Program-made: the position numbers and the translations under genes
Shown: one piece after another, positions 57,101 through 64,000 of the stretch
How the letters are laid out: the number at the start of each line of letters is the position of its first letter
How positions within the stretch are numbered: position 1 is the first letter of the stretch
From: Notospermus geniculatus
Lineage: Eukaryota > Nemertea > Pilidiophora > Heteronemertea > Lineidae
DNA: 64,000 nucleotides
Direction: 5' to 3'
Assembly (NCBI GenBank): GCA_002633025.1
Contig: NMRB01002411.1
Location: forward strand, 1-64,000
The notes under the pieces: model-generated
What the model saw: only the letters and a program-made list of their open reading frames with translations
The model's database searches: none
Told to the model about the DNA's origin: nothing

Positions 57101-60100
57101 ATTCCCCGGCTGACGGAAAACAGACATCTGCTAGTCGAACGTTCGGCACGCCAAGTACCTATCACTAGCATCAGCCCAAGTCTCAACAAAATAAGATATC
57201 TGATAGGAAGTACGAAACATGCTTGCCAAAAGAATTCCAAACTCAATAAAGTTTTTTAGGTGTTTAGACTGACGGATGCCAAAACAACATATCAAGGTAG
57301 CAACAGCAATGAAGTAAAATACATGTAGTGGGTGGAATAGTGAGAGTGGAAAATACACAACTTTCTGCTCTGTCTAAAGGTCATGAATGAAATTTTGAGG
57401 AAAAGGAAAAATGGTATTTCATGTATTAAAGTGCCACTGCATGCATTAGGTTTTCTATCGCGTGGTGGCCGACGTAACCTTTGACCTTTAGGCAACCTCA
57501 TTTATGCATGCTCAACAAGACTGTTCAAAGCTATCTATTTGAATGATCTAAGTTACCAATTTTGGCATTGAGACTGTTGCCAGACATAAATAAAAGAATG
57601 AGTTGAAGCATGTTACTTTACTTGACGAAGGGTTAGTCACGCTATAACAGCGCGTTGAATTTCTCAAGTGAGGAAATGGATGGCAGCCATTTCTGATCAG
57701 CTAAGGCTGACATAGTATCAGTCTAGCCTTGGTGTTACCACTGGCTATGTGTGGGTTGGACAGGGCACCAGTCTTATCATGGTGGTTCCCGATTCTGCCA
57801 CCAGGGGAGGATACTGAGGCATGCCTCATGCATGCAGTGGCACTTTAAGTCAAGAGTATCATACTAAAATTTGACAAGAGTTTGTTTGTGTGTTTGTTTG
57901 TTCGCGATTTTCTCCGAGACTAATGAACGGATCGCCGCCAAACTTGATATGCTTATGCAGACGGGCCTGGGAAGTGTCCTTACGAAGCCCGAATTTTGAT
58001 ATCACTTATAGTTTTTGAAATATTAAGAGGTTAACGAAAATAACAATGCTGTTCAGGCCTATTGACGTCATGACGTCACCGAGATTGCCGTCGCGTCATC
58101 CGTGACGTCAGCAACGTCATGTGCGGCGAAACGACGTCATTAGGCCACTCGAACGGGTATGACGTCATTAGGGAGGTTAAGATAAGTTCCGAGTCTCGAC
58201 TCTGACTCCAGAGGATTCCGTTTTGGGGGGGGGCTACGACATCAAATGCAACGGGGTTTTCCAAAGCAATGGTGTTTACCTCATTCACGAATAGAACCCG
58301 TCTGGGTGGTTAATTTATCTCCGACTTGAAAAACCCGAATTTTAGCACCTTGGAGTCGGAGCGGGAGTGGGAGTCGTACCAGATCTTAACCTCGCTATTA
58401 CGTGCCCCAAGCGCTGCAAATGACGTGGTGATGCGTGCGTCTCGCATGAATTTGGCAGTTCCCCCAAACGGGTATTGCCTAGTAATCTGAAATTTGATTA
58501 AAATTTTGACCTCGTACGGGTGGCATCTTCATGCTCCATTTTGGCGTTCCTTCTCAGTTTGTTGATCTTTGTTCAGAATCAGAACAATAGGTGGAGCAGT
58601 AACATGGCATGAAATGCCGTTATGTAGCAGGAGGCCTTGAAAATCTGTTTACAGACCGGCCAACTGATGCATTTGTCATGTTCTTATTGGATCCCCCTGA
58701 CAACAAGGCAACTCAACGCGGACCTTTTGTCACAGATATAGGAAAACAGTGACGATTACAGCTTAGACATTTGATCAGCTAAATGTCAGTGATAATGGCA
58801 AAGCTTTGAGAAGCTTTGAAGAGATGATTGGCTTAAAGTCTCAGCTGCGACGTTTGATTCTGAAATCTCGTCTGATGCTGAAGGCGATCTTGATTCTCAG
58901 GGGAGACATTTCTCTCTGTTTCTTGGTCACTTTATCTCCAGTTCGTTTGTGAGGAGACGTCAAAGGGGAGATGGGGGGACCTAAAGGCCGACACTGAATG
59001 ACAAAAGTCAAACGTAATCACTACAACAATCCATTTGACAGTACACCTCTGCCAGAAGCCACCTCTCTATTAAGGACACCAAAGTTTAGTCCCGAACTGG
59101 TAATTTCTATTCATTTTGCCTTCCGTAATCAGCAGTTCACAAGAAGACCGGAACACACCGGAATCCGCTGGAATACACTGAAATACTGCCGAAAACACGA
59201 TACAAAAGGTTTAATTTCACTCTTGGATACGAGGCAGAATAGGGCAAGATCAGCCGCAAAATTCACGAGTCAACTTCAGAAACATCGCATCAGGTGTGTC
59301 CAGGTGTTTTTAATGGGCGGCCGACGGTCGCCATCTTGCATGTGTCTTTGAGGTTATACAATATGGCGGCGGGCGATCGCCAAAAACATCCGTCGGGCGA
59401 TGTTTCTGTTAGAATGGGTCGGATATTGAGACTGATATTGTACATTTTTGCATTGGATTGATATGATACAAAAGCAATTTCCTGCAAAGTCAAAGTTCTT
59501 CAAAGACAAGGTGAATCATTACCTACATCCCTTAATGGTATCTCACTCATTCCAGGCGAATAGAGGTTCCGGGATCACTGCGTCGAGCTAAATGTCGAAG
59601 TTTTAGTGAGGTTTCGTAATGGCTTGATTAACCTATGACAACATCTGGCAAACATCAGGAGTGGGATTTGAATTTTGTACCCAGGCTTCAACAAGCCCTA
59701 ATCGCGGTAGTTAAGCCCTGGGGACAAGGTTGGAAGAGTTATCTGCTAATCTTGCAGCCATTTGTTCACTGAGTTTGATATCGAGGGCAACGATCGTCAG
59801 ATTGGGCTGCGTGACTCTGGGAGTCAACAGTTTGCGTATTCACGAGTGAATACCTTATCGCCAGATCTGTAGACCAAGATTGAATACAGCACTGATTGCT
59901 TTCGTATGTAAATGTCAGTATGAGAGATCAGAAGTCGGCCGTTTCAATCACTGAGGCCCTGAGGGACGCGACGTTGGCTGGGGACCTCGTCTATAATGGA
60001 GGTTGACAGATGCAGGAAAAACGCGAAGTGGGGAGGAATTGTGAGGAGTAGACTTGGGGGAAATCAGGCTGAGAAGTTCCTCCCCATAGTGACGTGCCTG

Positions 60101-63100
60101 CATCACTTGTGCACAGTGTACATTGATTGATGATCCCAGCGAAAGGTGCACCAAGAATATAAATACTGTAGTTTCTCGCTCAAAGGCTGATTCATTTACT
60201 TAAGGCCCAATACACCGATTTCACATCTCGCACGATCGCAGCGCCCCTGGTAGAATTTTCGACGGCTACTTCCGTTTTCAACCTCACTACCAGGAGTACG
60301 TAAAAAATTTTCCTGGATCGAGCTTGAATTGCATGCATTGGTTCCAAATGCCGCCACCAGAGGGGATGGATCCCTGGCGGCGGTATTGGGAACCAACACA
60401 TGTTTTTCAACCTCAATCTAGGAAATATTTGCCTTACTCCTGATAGTGAGGTTGAAAACAGAAGTAGCAGTCGAAAATTGTAACAGGGGCACTGCGATCA
60501 TGCAAGATGTGAAATCGCTGTACAGTACCGTATACCCAATGTAAGATTGGGAATTGATCTACAACAAACACCACGGTCGGCGGTAAACTGAATACAGAGC
60601 TCATACATAGAGGCCACCATTAGCGTAATTGTCACGTACACCCATGTTTATAGAACCTGGGAATCAAAGGGTCTGATCACTGACCCTAAACCCAACCAGC
60701 ATTCTTACCTCCTTTTCAACTATAATGAAGAGTCAGCCATCTTGAACAACCTCGATATTCAGTTGAGGTTTTCCCAAACACCACTCAAGTGGTGCTGCCC
60801 TCTATTGGTACAGTGATCGTACCAGTTCATGGCTGTGAGGAAACAGCTCCTGGATTTCCTTTGAACCTATCCGCCTGTTCTCGACAATCGAACACAAAAA
60901 CCTCGGCCATTTTTAAAATCTCGTAAATTCGTAATTGTTGCATCGCCCGCGGGAAGGAAGCCATCAATACCAGACGGCCCTGGAGACCGCCATATTGATT
61001 TTCTGCCCGTGTTTTGCGATCACAAATTCATCGCCAAATTAATGTTCATATTATGCACCTCCTGAACTTGATATCTTTTTACGAGGTTTCCCACCGGATA
61101 AGAACATTCCCTTTGATATAAAACCATAAAAGTGTTTGAATTAATCAGCTTTGGAAGTCAGTGATAAAATCTTGATATATCAGCGATATAAAATTTCTCT
61201 ACCATTAAATCCACAATGCTTCTGGCTAAGCCATCAAAATCGAAAGCTGAAACTGAAAACTCGCAAGTTATAAGTCTGAGCGAGGCGCACACAGACGAAT
61301 CAGAATGGTGCTCAGCCACATTTGGCTCAGGGTTTTTGAAATGGCACAGCCACAGAACTTTGTAGTGTGTGGCACTAGGCACAGCTGTATTTGTAGCTGT
61401 GCAATATTCCGTAAATCCAACTGACTTGATTTTGGCGCACGGAATTAAGGATTTTGAAATGGCTGTGGCTGTGCAATCACCCCCACACAGTCTCAGCCAA
61501 TTCGGCTACGATCCAAATAAGGCCAGGCACGGATCCCGGGGGGTTTGGGGTCGTGACCCCCTGCTCTCCACTACCAATTGTTCTTTTTTCAAATAATTGG
61601 CGAAAACACGTAAAAATAAAGCTTCGGTTTTGATGCTGAGATGCCAGGAAATCGTGTCTATGGCCTTCTAGACTTCAAAATTTTCTGGGGGAGGCCCCCC
61701 GTCAGCATGGGCACCTTTGGCACTCCCCTGCAATGACTGCCCTGACCCCCCTGCCATAAATCCTGGATCTGTGCCTGAAGCTGTGTCAAATACAGCTGTG
61801 CATTGTTCATCTGTGTCAGTGTGCACCTCACTTTCTTGTTGTGTGTCTGGGTACAGTCACACATCAACCGCTGATGTACTTCTGTGCATTAATGATCCAA
61901 ACGACGTGGACCTGATCCGTGAAAAAACATCAAATTCCCTTGTCTTCTGAGACGCGCTTCCATTATTATGGATTTTTTAGCGGGAACATGGTGAACCCCT
62001 TCACCTTTGAAGCAATTCCTGGAAAAACAACTGATGAAACAGGCTCAGACTGAGTGATTTGGTGTTTTTCTTCACTGTTGACTTTGTCTTCCAAAGTACA
62101 TGTACCGGTACATTACTTCTGAAAGGAAGCTATTGTTTTGAAGTTGGAAGGGGAGTATGTGATAAGTGTGTTCTGTTTCTCTTTCTGATTGATTCTGCCT
62201 TGTAATTCTGAAAGAAAAACATCATTGGCAGGTTGGAAGGGTTGGGCTGCATTTGAAGATGAGCAATGATGAGGCTGAATGTGATGAAAGAACTAGATAA
62301 TGACATACAGTACTCTGCACAATAGACCGTTCTCAAATTGACGTAAATGACAAAGATCTTCTGCCAAAATCTCAACCACAACCTCGATCTAAAACTGAAT
62401 GACTTAACGCAGACAACCCCACGACAGTGACGTCGAAGACGTTGCGCCAGACTCAACCATTGCTGAATAATGGATGGCGTCACGTCAGCTGGTTTCAGAT
62501 CAAGGTTCTGGTTGAGATTTCGGCGGAAGTGCACAGGTCTGCGAATTCGAGAATCGTCTATTGACCTACCTTCTGCACTGTACCATCCACGTACCACATG
62601 CAGCGTCATGCGCGTACCCTCCTTGTATCTTCCGCGGACGTCACGTGGCACCTCGGCAGGCAGGCAATGAAGACGTAATGTCATTCGCACGTGATGTGGG
62701 GAGGTCACGCGGAAAAGACGTGTGACGTGCCCGCACCATACGCAATGAAGTAGAGCGGACGTTCTGCATGATGGAGGCGGAAGGTACGCAGATAAAGGTA
62801 GGTCAGTTGTGCTCTGTACTGTAGCATCATTCAGCTATGAAACACTGGAGTGCAACAAATGAGTTCAAGTTCTTGTTTCCAAATACAGGACCAGTTTGTA
62901 CAGAATCAAATGAACATGAGTTTTGCCAGCAGTCATCTTGCCAAAATTAGGTCATCGCCATGGGAATTTTCTTCCAGAGTGACAGATGATTGGTTCTCCC
63001 ATCTCCAGTGAGGAAATCACCATGACGATGACCTAATTTTGCCAAGATGGCTGCTGGCAAAACTCACTATTACATTACACTACCATTTATGAGTTTAACA

Positions 63101-63382
63101 CCAGGTTGATGATTGGTGCCGCTTTTAAGACGGCCCGTACCCCAACACAGGCAAGAACTGAAAATACGGTTTACCTACCTGCATGGCGTTGCTAATGGTC
63201 TCCCTCTCAGAGAGAATCTCAGCCAAGTTCTTTGTACCGAGGACATTACGGAGGGTCGTCTGTGCTAGCAGACGGGTCGAATGGTGCGCATCTTCGACGT
63301 TGGCCACGGAAACTGTTGCGTTGTTCACGCGGTAGTAAACGACAGCGTCGACGGATACGGTCACGCTGTCTTTGGTCAAGAC
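47956..63382 (-). CDS. STOM: Stomatin-like SPFH/band 7 membrane protein, C-terminal exons with two duplicated exon pairs
   Basis: Minus-strand exons in transcription order: X 63382-63179, A1 54769-54714, A2 52586-52531, B1 50180-50102, B2 50058-49980, C 48144-47956 (stop). With one A and one B they encode a continuous 175-residue stomatin C-terminus: LTKDSVTVSVDAVVYYRV, STRLLAQTTLRNVLGTKNL, LDEATDPWGILVERVE, KDVRLPVQLQRAMAAEAEA, VIAAEGEQKASRALKEAS, SPAALQLRYLQTL and STIIFPLPIDFL. Stomatins are monotopic membrane proteins with an SPFH domain and a C-terminal coiled coil; they oligomerise and modulate ion channels and transporters. The N-terminal hairpin and the start of the SPFH domain lie beyond the right edge. 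Exon phases agree throughout: X ends phase 0, A ends phase 2, B starts with one base and ends phase 0. Family placement within stomatin/STOML3/MEC-2 is not settled from this part. Confidence 0.92.
48245..48715. repeat. GCAACTGATC/CTTGCGACTGG repeat in the stomatin intron between exons B2 and C
   Basis: Left CTCGCACTTGCGACTGGAAG and right AGTTGCAAGTGCGAG form diverged inverted ends. Inside are repeated GCAACTGATC, TGGCGACTGATCAGTTGCC and GTCGCCAGGTAGCTCAGTGG units, as at 33575-33655 and 34.1-34.6 kb. Confidence 0.6.
48830..49685 (+). mobile_element. Element with ~165-bp tandem core and hairpin 3' end (Helitron-like?)
   Basis: Three imperfect units contain GCCACCTGGCGGCCATATTG, GGTCAAG-CGTTCCTGAGTTA and AGGTCACCTAGAGAGAGGTA. 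The right end is GGACGACGGACGCCACAGGA then CGATAAAAGCTCACGAGTGA and GCTAAAAA, where AGCTCAC/GTGAGCT is a hairpin. A tandem core with a terminal hairpin resembles nonautonomous Helitron/pearl-type elements of marine invertebrates; that classification is inference. Confidence 0.5.
49980..50058 (-). CDS. STOM: Stomatin exon B2 (alternative to B1)
   Basis: 79 nt. Acceptor TTGTCATTTCAG, first bases TAAGGAC, donor GTAGGT. Encodes KDVRLPVQLQRAMAAEAEAT then REARAK, the end of the SPFH domain and start of the coiled coil. It differs from B1 at about 18 of 79 bases but only one residue (Thr for Ser), so both copies are under protein-level constraint. Confidence 0.9.
50102..50180 (-). CDS. STOM: Stomatin exon B1 (alternative to B2)
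   Basis: 79 nt. Acceptor CTCTGTTTTTGCAG, first bases TAAGGAT, donor GTACGT. Encodes KDVRLPVQLQRAMAAEAEAS then REARAK. Only 43 nt (50059-50101) separate it from B2. Joining B1 directly to B2 would read AAG-TAA, a stop. Confidence 0.92.
50404..50631. mobile_element. Family K foldback MITE, copy 3
   Basis: TA-flanked on both sides; GACCGTTTTTAAATTGACGT at the left, GATCTGCGAATTTGAGAATC then GTC at the right. The right arm has lost its TTTCGGCGGAAGTGC block. It lies in the stomatin intron between A2 and B1. Confidence 0.8.
51330..51436. repeat. Foldback element family H, copy 3
   Basis: CATCCTCCAACAGCAGGGGT through GAAGAGGAGCGAGACCAAAG to ACTATGGGAGGATG. Confidence 0.8.
52531..52586 (-). CDS. 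STOM: Stomatin exon A2 (alternative to A1)
   Basis: 56 nt. Acceptor TTGATCTCAG, donor GTAAGT. Encodes EVLDEATDPWGILVERVE plus the first two bases (GT) of a Val codon completed by exon B. Matches vertebrate STLDDATDAWGIKVERVE. Same phase and length as A1. Confidence 0.92.
52828..53043. mobile_element. TTAA-flanked MITE (CTCTTTCAGCCCTA ends)
   Basis: TTAACTCTTTCAGCCCTA at the left and TAGGGCTGAAAGAGTTAA at the right; the TTAA at each end suggests a piggyBac-like target. Inside, GGACGGATATATCCG and CGAGTATATCCGTCC. Its right TTAA is shared with the next element. Confidence 0.75.
53040..53293 (+). repeat. Family P repeat, copy in segment A
   Basis: TTAAAGGGCCATGGTATTCC at the left and AGTGTCCCTTTAA at the right, with CTCTATTGACAATGTTGTTA and ACACATTCTCCAACACTGGG inside. 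Paired with family Q 230 bp away, as in the second copy at 56354. Confidence 0.75.
53525..54302. repeat. Family Q repeat with a nested MITE
   Basis: TTAAAGTGCCACTGTATGCA at the left and TGCATACATTGGCACTTTAA at the right. Shares CAACGTAACCTTTGACCTTT, ATGCATGCTCAACAAGACTG and ACAGGACACCAGTCTTA with 57426-57848, which is shorter because it lacks the nested element. Confidence 0.8.
53894..54111. mobile_element. TA-flanked MITE with CCGTAAAGCGAAATATGTTC ends, nested in Q
   Basis: CCGTAAAGCGAAATATGTTC / GAAAATATTTCGCTTTACGG inverted ends flanked by TA. CGCGAAAATCGCGAA and CGCGAATGTGGG inside. CTAAGTTTTCGACATA occurs on both sides of the insertion. Confidence 0.8.
54714..54769 (-). CDS. STOM: Stomatin exon A1 (alternative to A2)
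   Basis: 56 nt. Acceptor TTCTTCCCCAATTAG-like pyrimidine tract ending at 54770, donor GTGAGT. Encodes SNLDDATDSWGILVERVE plus AT, completed by exon B's T to Ile. Reads E-I-K-D-V across the junction, as in vertebrate stomatin. A1 and A2 differ at six of nineteen residues, mostly at the start. Confidence 0.9.
54977..55375. repeat. Tandem array of ~50-bp palindromic units inside a CACGTGACAG-type foldback
   Basis: Six units of CCCATAGAGAGCCATGGTGC plus AAGAAAACTTAGTTTTCTATGG. Each unit is itself self-complementary. Outer sequence CTTCCATGTGACAGTTTTCT and CCATGTGGAGTGGTGCC resembles the ends of the element at 63720-63910. Confidence 0.8.
55600..55860 (-). repeat. Repeat related to 4770-4975 and 38950-39065
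   Basis: GTCACCCGATCTAGCAAAAG, CGAGGAAAGGGTTAACAGCC, AACACAATAGCTGAAATGTA and GGAGCGGGTCACATTTATTG. Starts next to a long G run with an N at 55627. Confidence 0.6.
56354..56743 (+). repeat. Family P repeat, copy in segment B, with nested foldback
   Basis: TTAAAAGGGCATTGTATTCC at the left and GGCCCTTTAA at the right. The sequence beyond (GCAACATGTTTCATAGCAGA, TTTCAGGTTATAAGAAAGTT) is also shared with 53293-53365, outside the repeat ends. Confidence 0.75.
56426..56543. mobile_element. TA-flanked foldback nested in P
   Basis: GTGAGGTTTCGCAAGCGCCC and its mirror GGGCGCTTGCGAAACCTCCC, flanked by TA, inner CCTATTGTGTGGGTATACCC then AAACAATAGAT. The copy at 53040 lacks it, so it inserted after the segments separated. 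A solo end is at about 59607 (TAGTGAGGTTTCGTAATGGC). Confidence 0.85.
57426..57848. repeat. Family Q repeat, copy in segment B
   Basis: TTAAAGTGCCACTGCATGCA and TGCATGCAGTGGCACTTTAA are matching inverted ends. Body as at 53525-54302 without the nested MITE. Confidence 0.85.
58063..58167. promoter_or_regulatory. Cluster of CRE octamers TGACGTCA
   Basis: Four perfect palindromic TGACGTCA sites (58063, 58071, 58103, 58160) and one CGACGTCA (58132) in 105 bp. TGACGTCA is the CREB/ATF site. It lies in the long stomatin intron between X and A1, beside a MITE, so it may be an intronic element or a repeat's internal sequence. Confidence 0.4.
58172..58396. mobile_element. MITE with GAGGTTAAGATAAG ends
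   Basis: GGAGGTTAAGATAAGTTCCG then AGTCTCGACTCTGACTCC mirrors GGAGTCGGAGCGGGAGTGGG then AGTCGTACCAGATCTTAACC. Confidence 0.7.
58998..59105 (+). other. Coding-like 34-codon stretch, possible small exon
   Basis: ATG-started frame reading MTKVKRNHYNNPFDSTPLPE then ATSLLRTPKFSPEL, ending at a GTAATT donor-like site. The NPF-D and FSP-EL spacing looks protein-like, but no continuing exon was found and the family is unknown. Confidence 0.2.
59352..60205. other. Noncoding interval
   Basis: Apart from a foldback end fragment near 59607, no gene or repeat is recognised. Confidence 0.45.
60206..60525. mobile_element. Long inverted-repeat element with an inner palindrome
   Basis: Outer arms of ~85 bp: GATTTCACATCTCGCACGAT, TTTTCAACCTCACTACCAGG and their mirror to GCAAGATGTGAAATCGCTGT. 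An unrelated palindrome sits inside at about 60337-60396: TTGGTTCCAAATGCCGCCAC mirrored by GGCGGCGGTATTGGGAACCA. Confidence 0.8.
60526..61523. other. Noncoding interval, nothing assigned
   Basis: Contains repeated GGCTGTGGCTGTGCAAT / GCACAGCCACAGAAC words in opposite orientation around 61340-61490. Short frames exist but are unsupported. Confidence 0.4.
61524..61783. mobile_element. TIR element with CAGGCACGGATC ends
   Basis: GCCAGGCACGGATCCCGGGG at the left and TCCTGGATCTGTGCCTGA at the right, with GTCGTGACCCCCTGCTC and CTGGGGGAGGCCCCCCG inside. Confidence 0.65.
62308..62821. mobile_element. TA-flanked element with CAGTACNNNNCACAATTGACCT ends, hosting a nested MITE
   Basis: Left CAGTACTCTGCACAA resumes after the insert as TTGACCTACCTTC; right GGTAGGTCAGTTGTGCTCTG then TACTG. 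TA lies on both sides. The ends are a variant of those of the element at 3596-3871. Interior: CGTACCACATGCAGCGTCAT and CACGTGATGTGGGGAGG. Confidence 0.75.
62325..62558. mobile_element. Family K foldback MITE, copy 4 (nested)
   Basis: GACCGTTCTCAAATTGACGT to GCGAATTCGAGAATCGTC, flanked by TA on both sides, sitting 17 bp inside the left end of the outer element. Confidence 0.85.
62918..63069. repeat. Foldback (AGTTTTGCCAGCAG arms)
   Basis: AGTTTTGCCAGCAGTCATCT, AAAATTAGGTCATCGCCATG mirrored by CATGACGATGACCTAATTTT and GATGGCTGCTGGCAAAACT; ~50-bp arms. Confidence 0.8.
63179..63382 (-). CDS. STOM: Stomatin exon X
   Basis: 204 nt, phase 0 both ends. Acceptor GTTTCATTCCAG, donor GTAGGT. Encodes VLTKDSVTVSVDAVVYYRVN, then ANVEDAHHSTRLLAQTTLRN and VLGTKNLAEILSERETISNA-MQ: the middle of the SPFH domain. 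The preceding exon (ending about ...IPPQE) lies beyond 64000. Confidence 0.95.
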
Positions 63383-63657
63383 CTGGAATGAAACGAGGTA
63401 GAACTTTAGCAAATTGTTCAAAACTGGTAGACATACTTCACACGGTAGAGGCCCCGCAGGGACTTGATTCAAAAGGTTGTGGCGAGCAAGAAATACACAA
63501 TATGCTCAGCGATAAGCGACTTCTCAGTTTGATATTGGGCAACCATCGCTGGTGAGAAGATTCCACACATCGCACACCTGGCGTCAACAGCTGATTTTGC
63601 TCAGTGGCAATCGGGGCCATATCCACTGACCCCTAGGTTTACTTAGTAAATGAGTGC

Positions 63658-64000
63658 GACACCTTGTTGAAGATCAACTGTTTATTGGTCCGAGGACCTG
63701 ATACAAGCTTTCGACACTAAAGGCGCCACTCCACGTGACAGTTTTCTGTCGGAAGTTTGCTGTCAGATTGTCAATTACTGCTGTCAGACAGTAAAATTTG
63801 CTGTCATACAGCACTGTATGACAAGCAATTATTGCTGTCTGAGAGCAATAATTGACTATCTGACAGCAAAATTTCGATAGAAAACTGTCACGTGGAGTGG
63901 CGCCTTTAGTGTGTCTTCATCAAGAGATAGACACAGTAAGTGTCGAAAGCTTGTATCCGGTCCTCGGACCAATAAACAGTTGATCTTCAACAAGGTGTCA
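63658..64000. mobile_element. Nested long-TIR elements at the right edge
   Basis: Outer arms of about 60 bp, GACACCTTGTTGAAGATCAA and TCCGAGGACC..ACAAGCTTTCGACACT, with the mirror at 63935-63999. Inside, an independent palindrome (63720-63908) with ends AAAGGCGCCACTCCACGTGA and inner GCAATTATTGCTGTC. The outer element may continue past 64000. Confidence 0.8.

Noticed and set aside
58998-59351. Aurora-borealis-like (Bora) first exon
   Set aside because: A vague NPF-D..SP resemblance only; no continuing exon with the conserved Bora core could be found.
62130-62708. 192-aa minus-strand frame
   Set aside because: It runs through two nested MITEs and carries no recognised domain; open by chance.

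Overview
This is eukaryotic nuclear DNA: genes are split by GT-AG introns, there are no operons, and most of the window is short transposable elements. The gene content, together with frequent ACATGTACA, TAGGCCTA and ACCGGTA words and the density of MITEs and foldback elements, suggests a marine invertebrate. An invertebrate deuterostome is most likely, and I lean to a lancelet; an echinoderm or hemichordate cannot be excluded. There is one 594-base assembly gap (39807-40400) and single Ns at about 1587, 7646, 27507 and 55627, three of them beside G or C runs.

Genes from left to right. (1) 578-692, minus: first coding exon of a POFUT1-type protein O-fucosyltransferase (signal peptide plus the CPCMG start of the catalytic domain); the rest lies beyond the left edge. 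(2) 1860-4526, plus: a complete three-exon SIRT4 (mitochondrial sirtuin), head-to-head with POFUT1. (3) 13590-14945, minus: an intronless ELAV/Hu-type RNA-binding protein of 451 aa with three RRMs and an unusual Gly/RGG-rich spacer between RRM2 and RRM3. (4) 40401-40649, minus: the N-terminal RRM of a second ELAV-like protein, cut by the gap. (5) 47956-63382, minus: the C-terminal part of a stomatin (SPFH/band 7) gene, with its 5' exons beyond the right edge. A few short unassigned coding-like stretches are listed at low confidence.

The most interesting signal is in the stomatin gene. Two consecutive exons are each present twice in tandem (order X, A1, A2, B1, B2, C). All four copies have intact splice sites and matching phases. 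The 56-nt A and 79-nt B exons are not multiples of three, so using both copies of either, or skipping either, breaks the frame. B1 and B2 are separated by only a 43-nt intron, and joining B1 to B2 gives an immediate TAA. This is the layout expected for two independent mutually exclusive exon pairs (four isoforms) acting on the end of the SPFH domain and the start of the coiled coil. The A duplication appears to be part of a larger tandem duplication, because the same pair of repeats and about 70 bp of shared intron sequence flank both copies.

The rest is dominated by short inverted-repeat elements in several families. One is a palindromic family with CAGGCCT ends, a CAATAG..CTATTG core and 6-bp target duplications (three copies). 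Another is a hairpin family with CATATTCATAAA ends, including three hairpins in tandem. Others are TA-flanked Tc1/mariner-like MITEs, TTAA-ended elements, a GGATCC/GCGCCCCCTC family (seven copies), a CAGGGTTTCNGCCAG family (five copies), at least two tRNA-derived SINE families, minisatellites, and a repeat tract with a hairpin end like some Helitron-related elements. Several elements are nested, which gives a relative insertion chronology.
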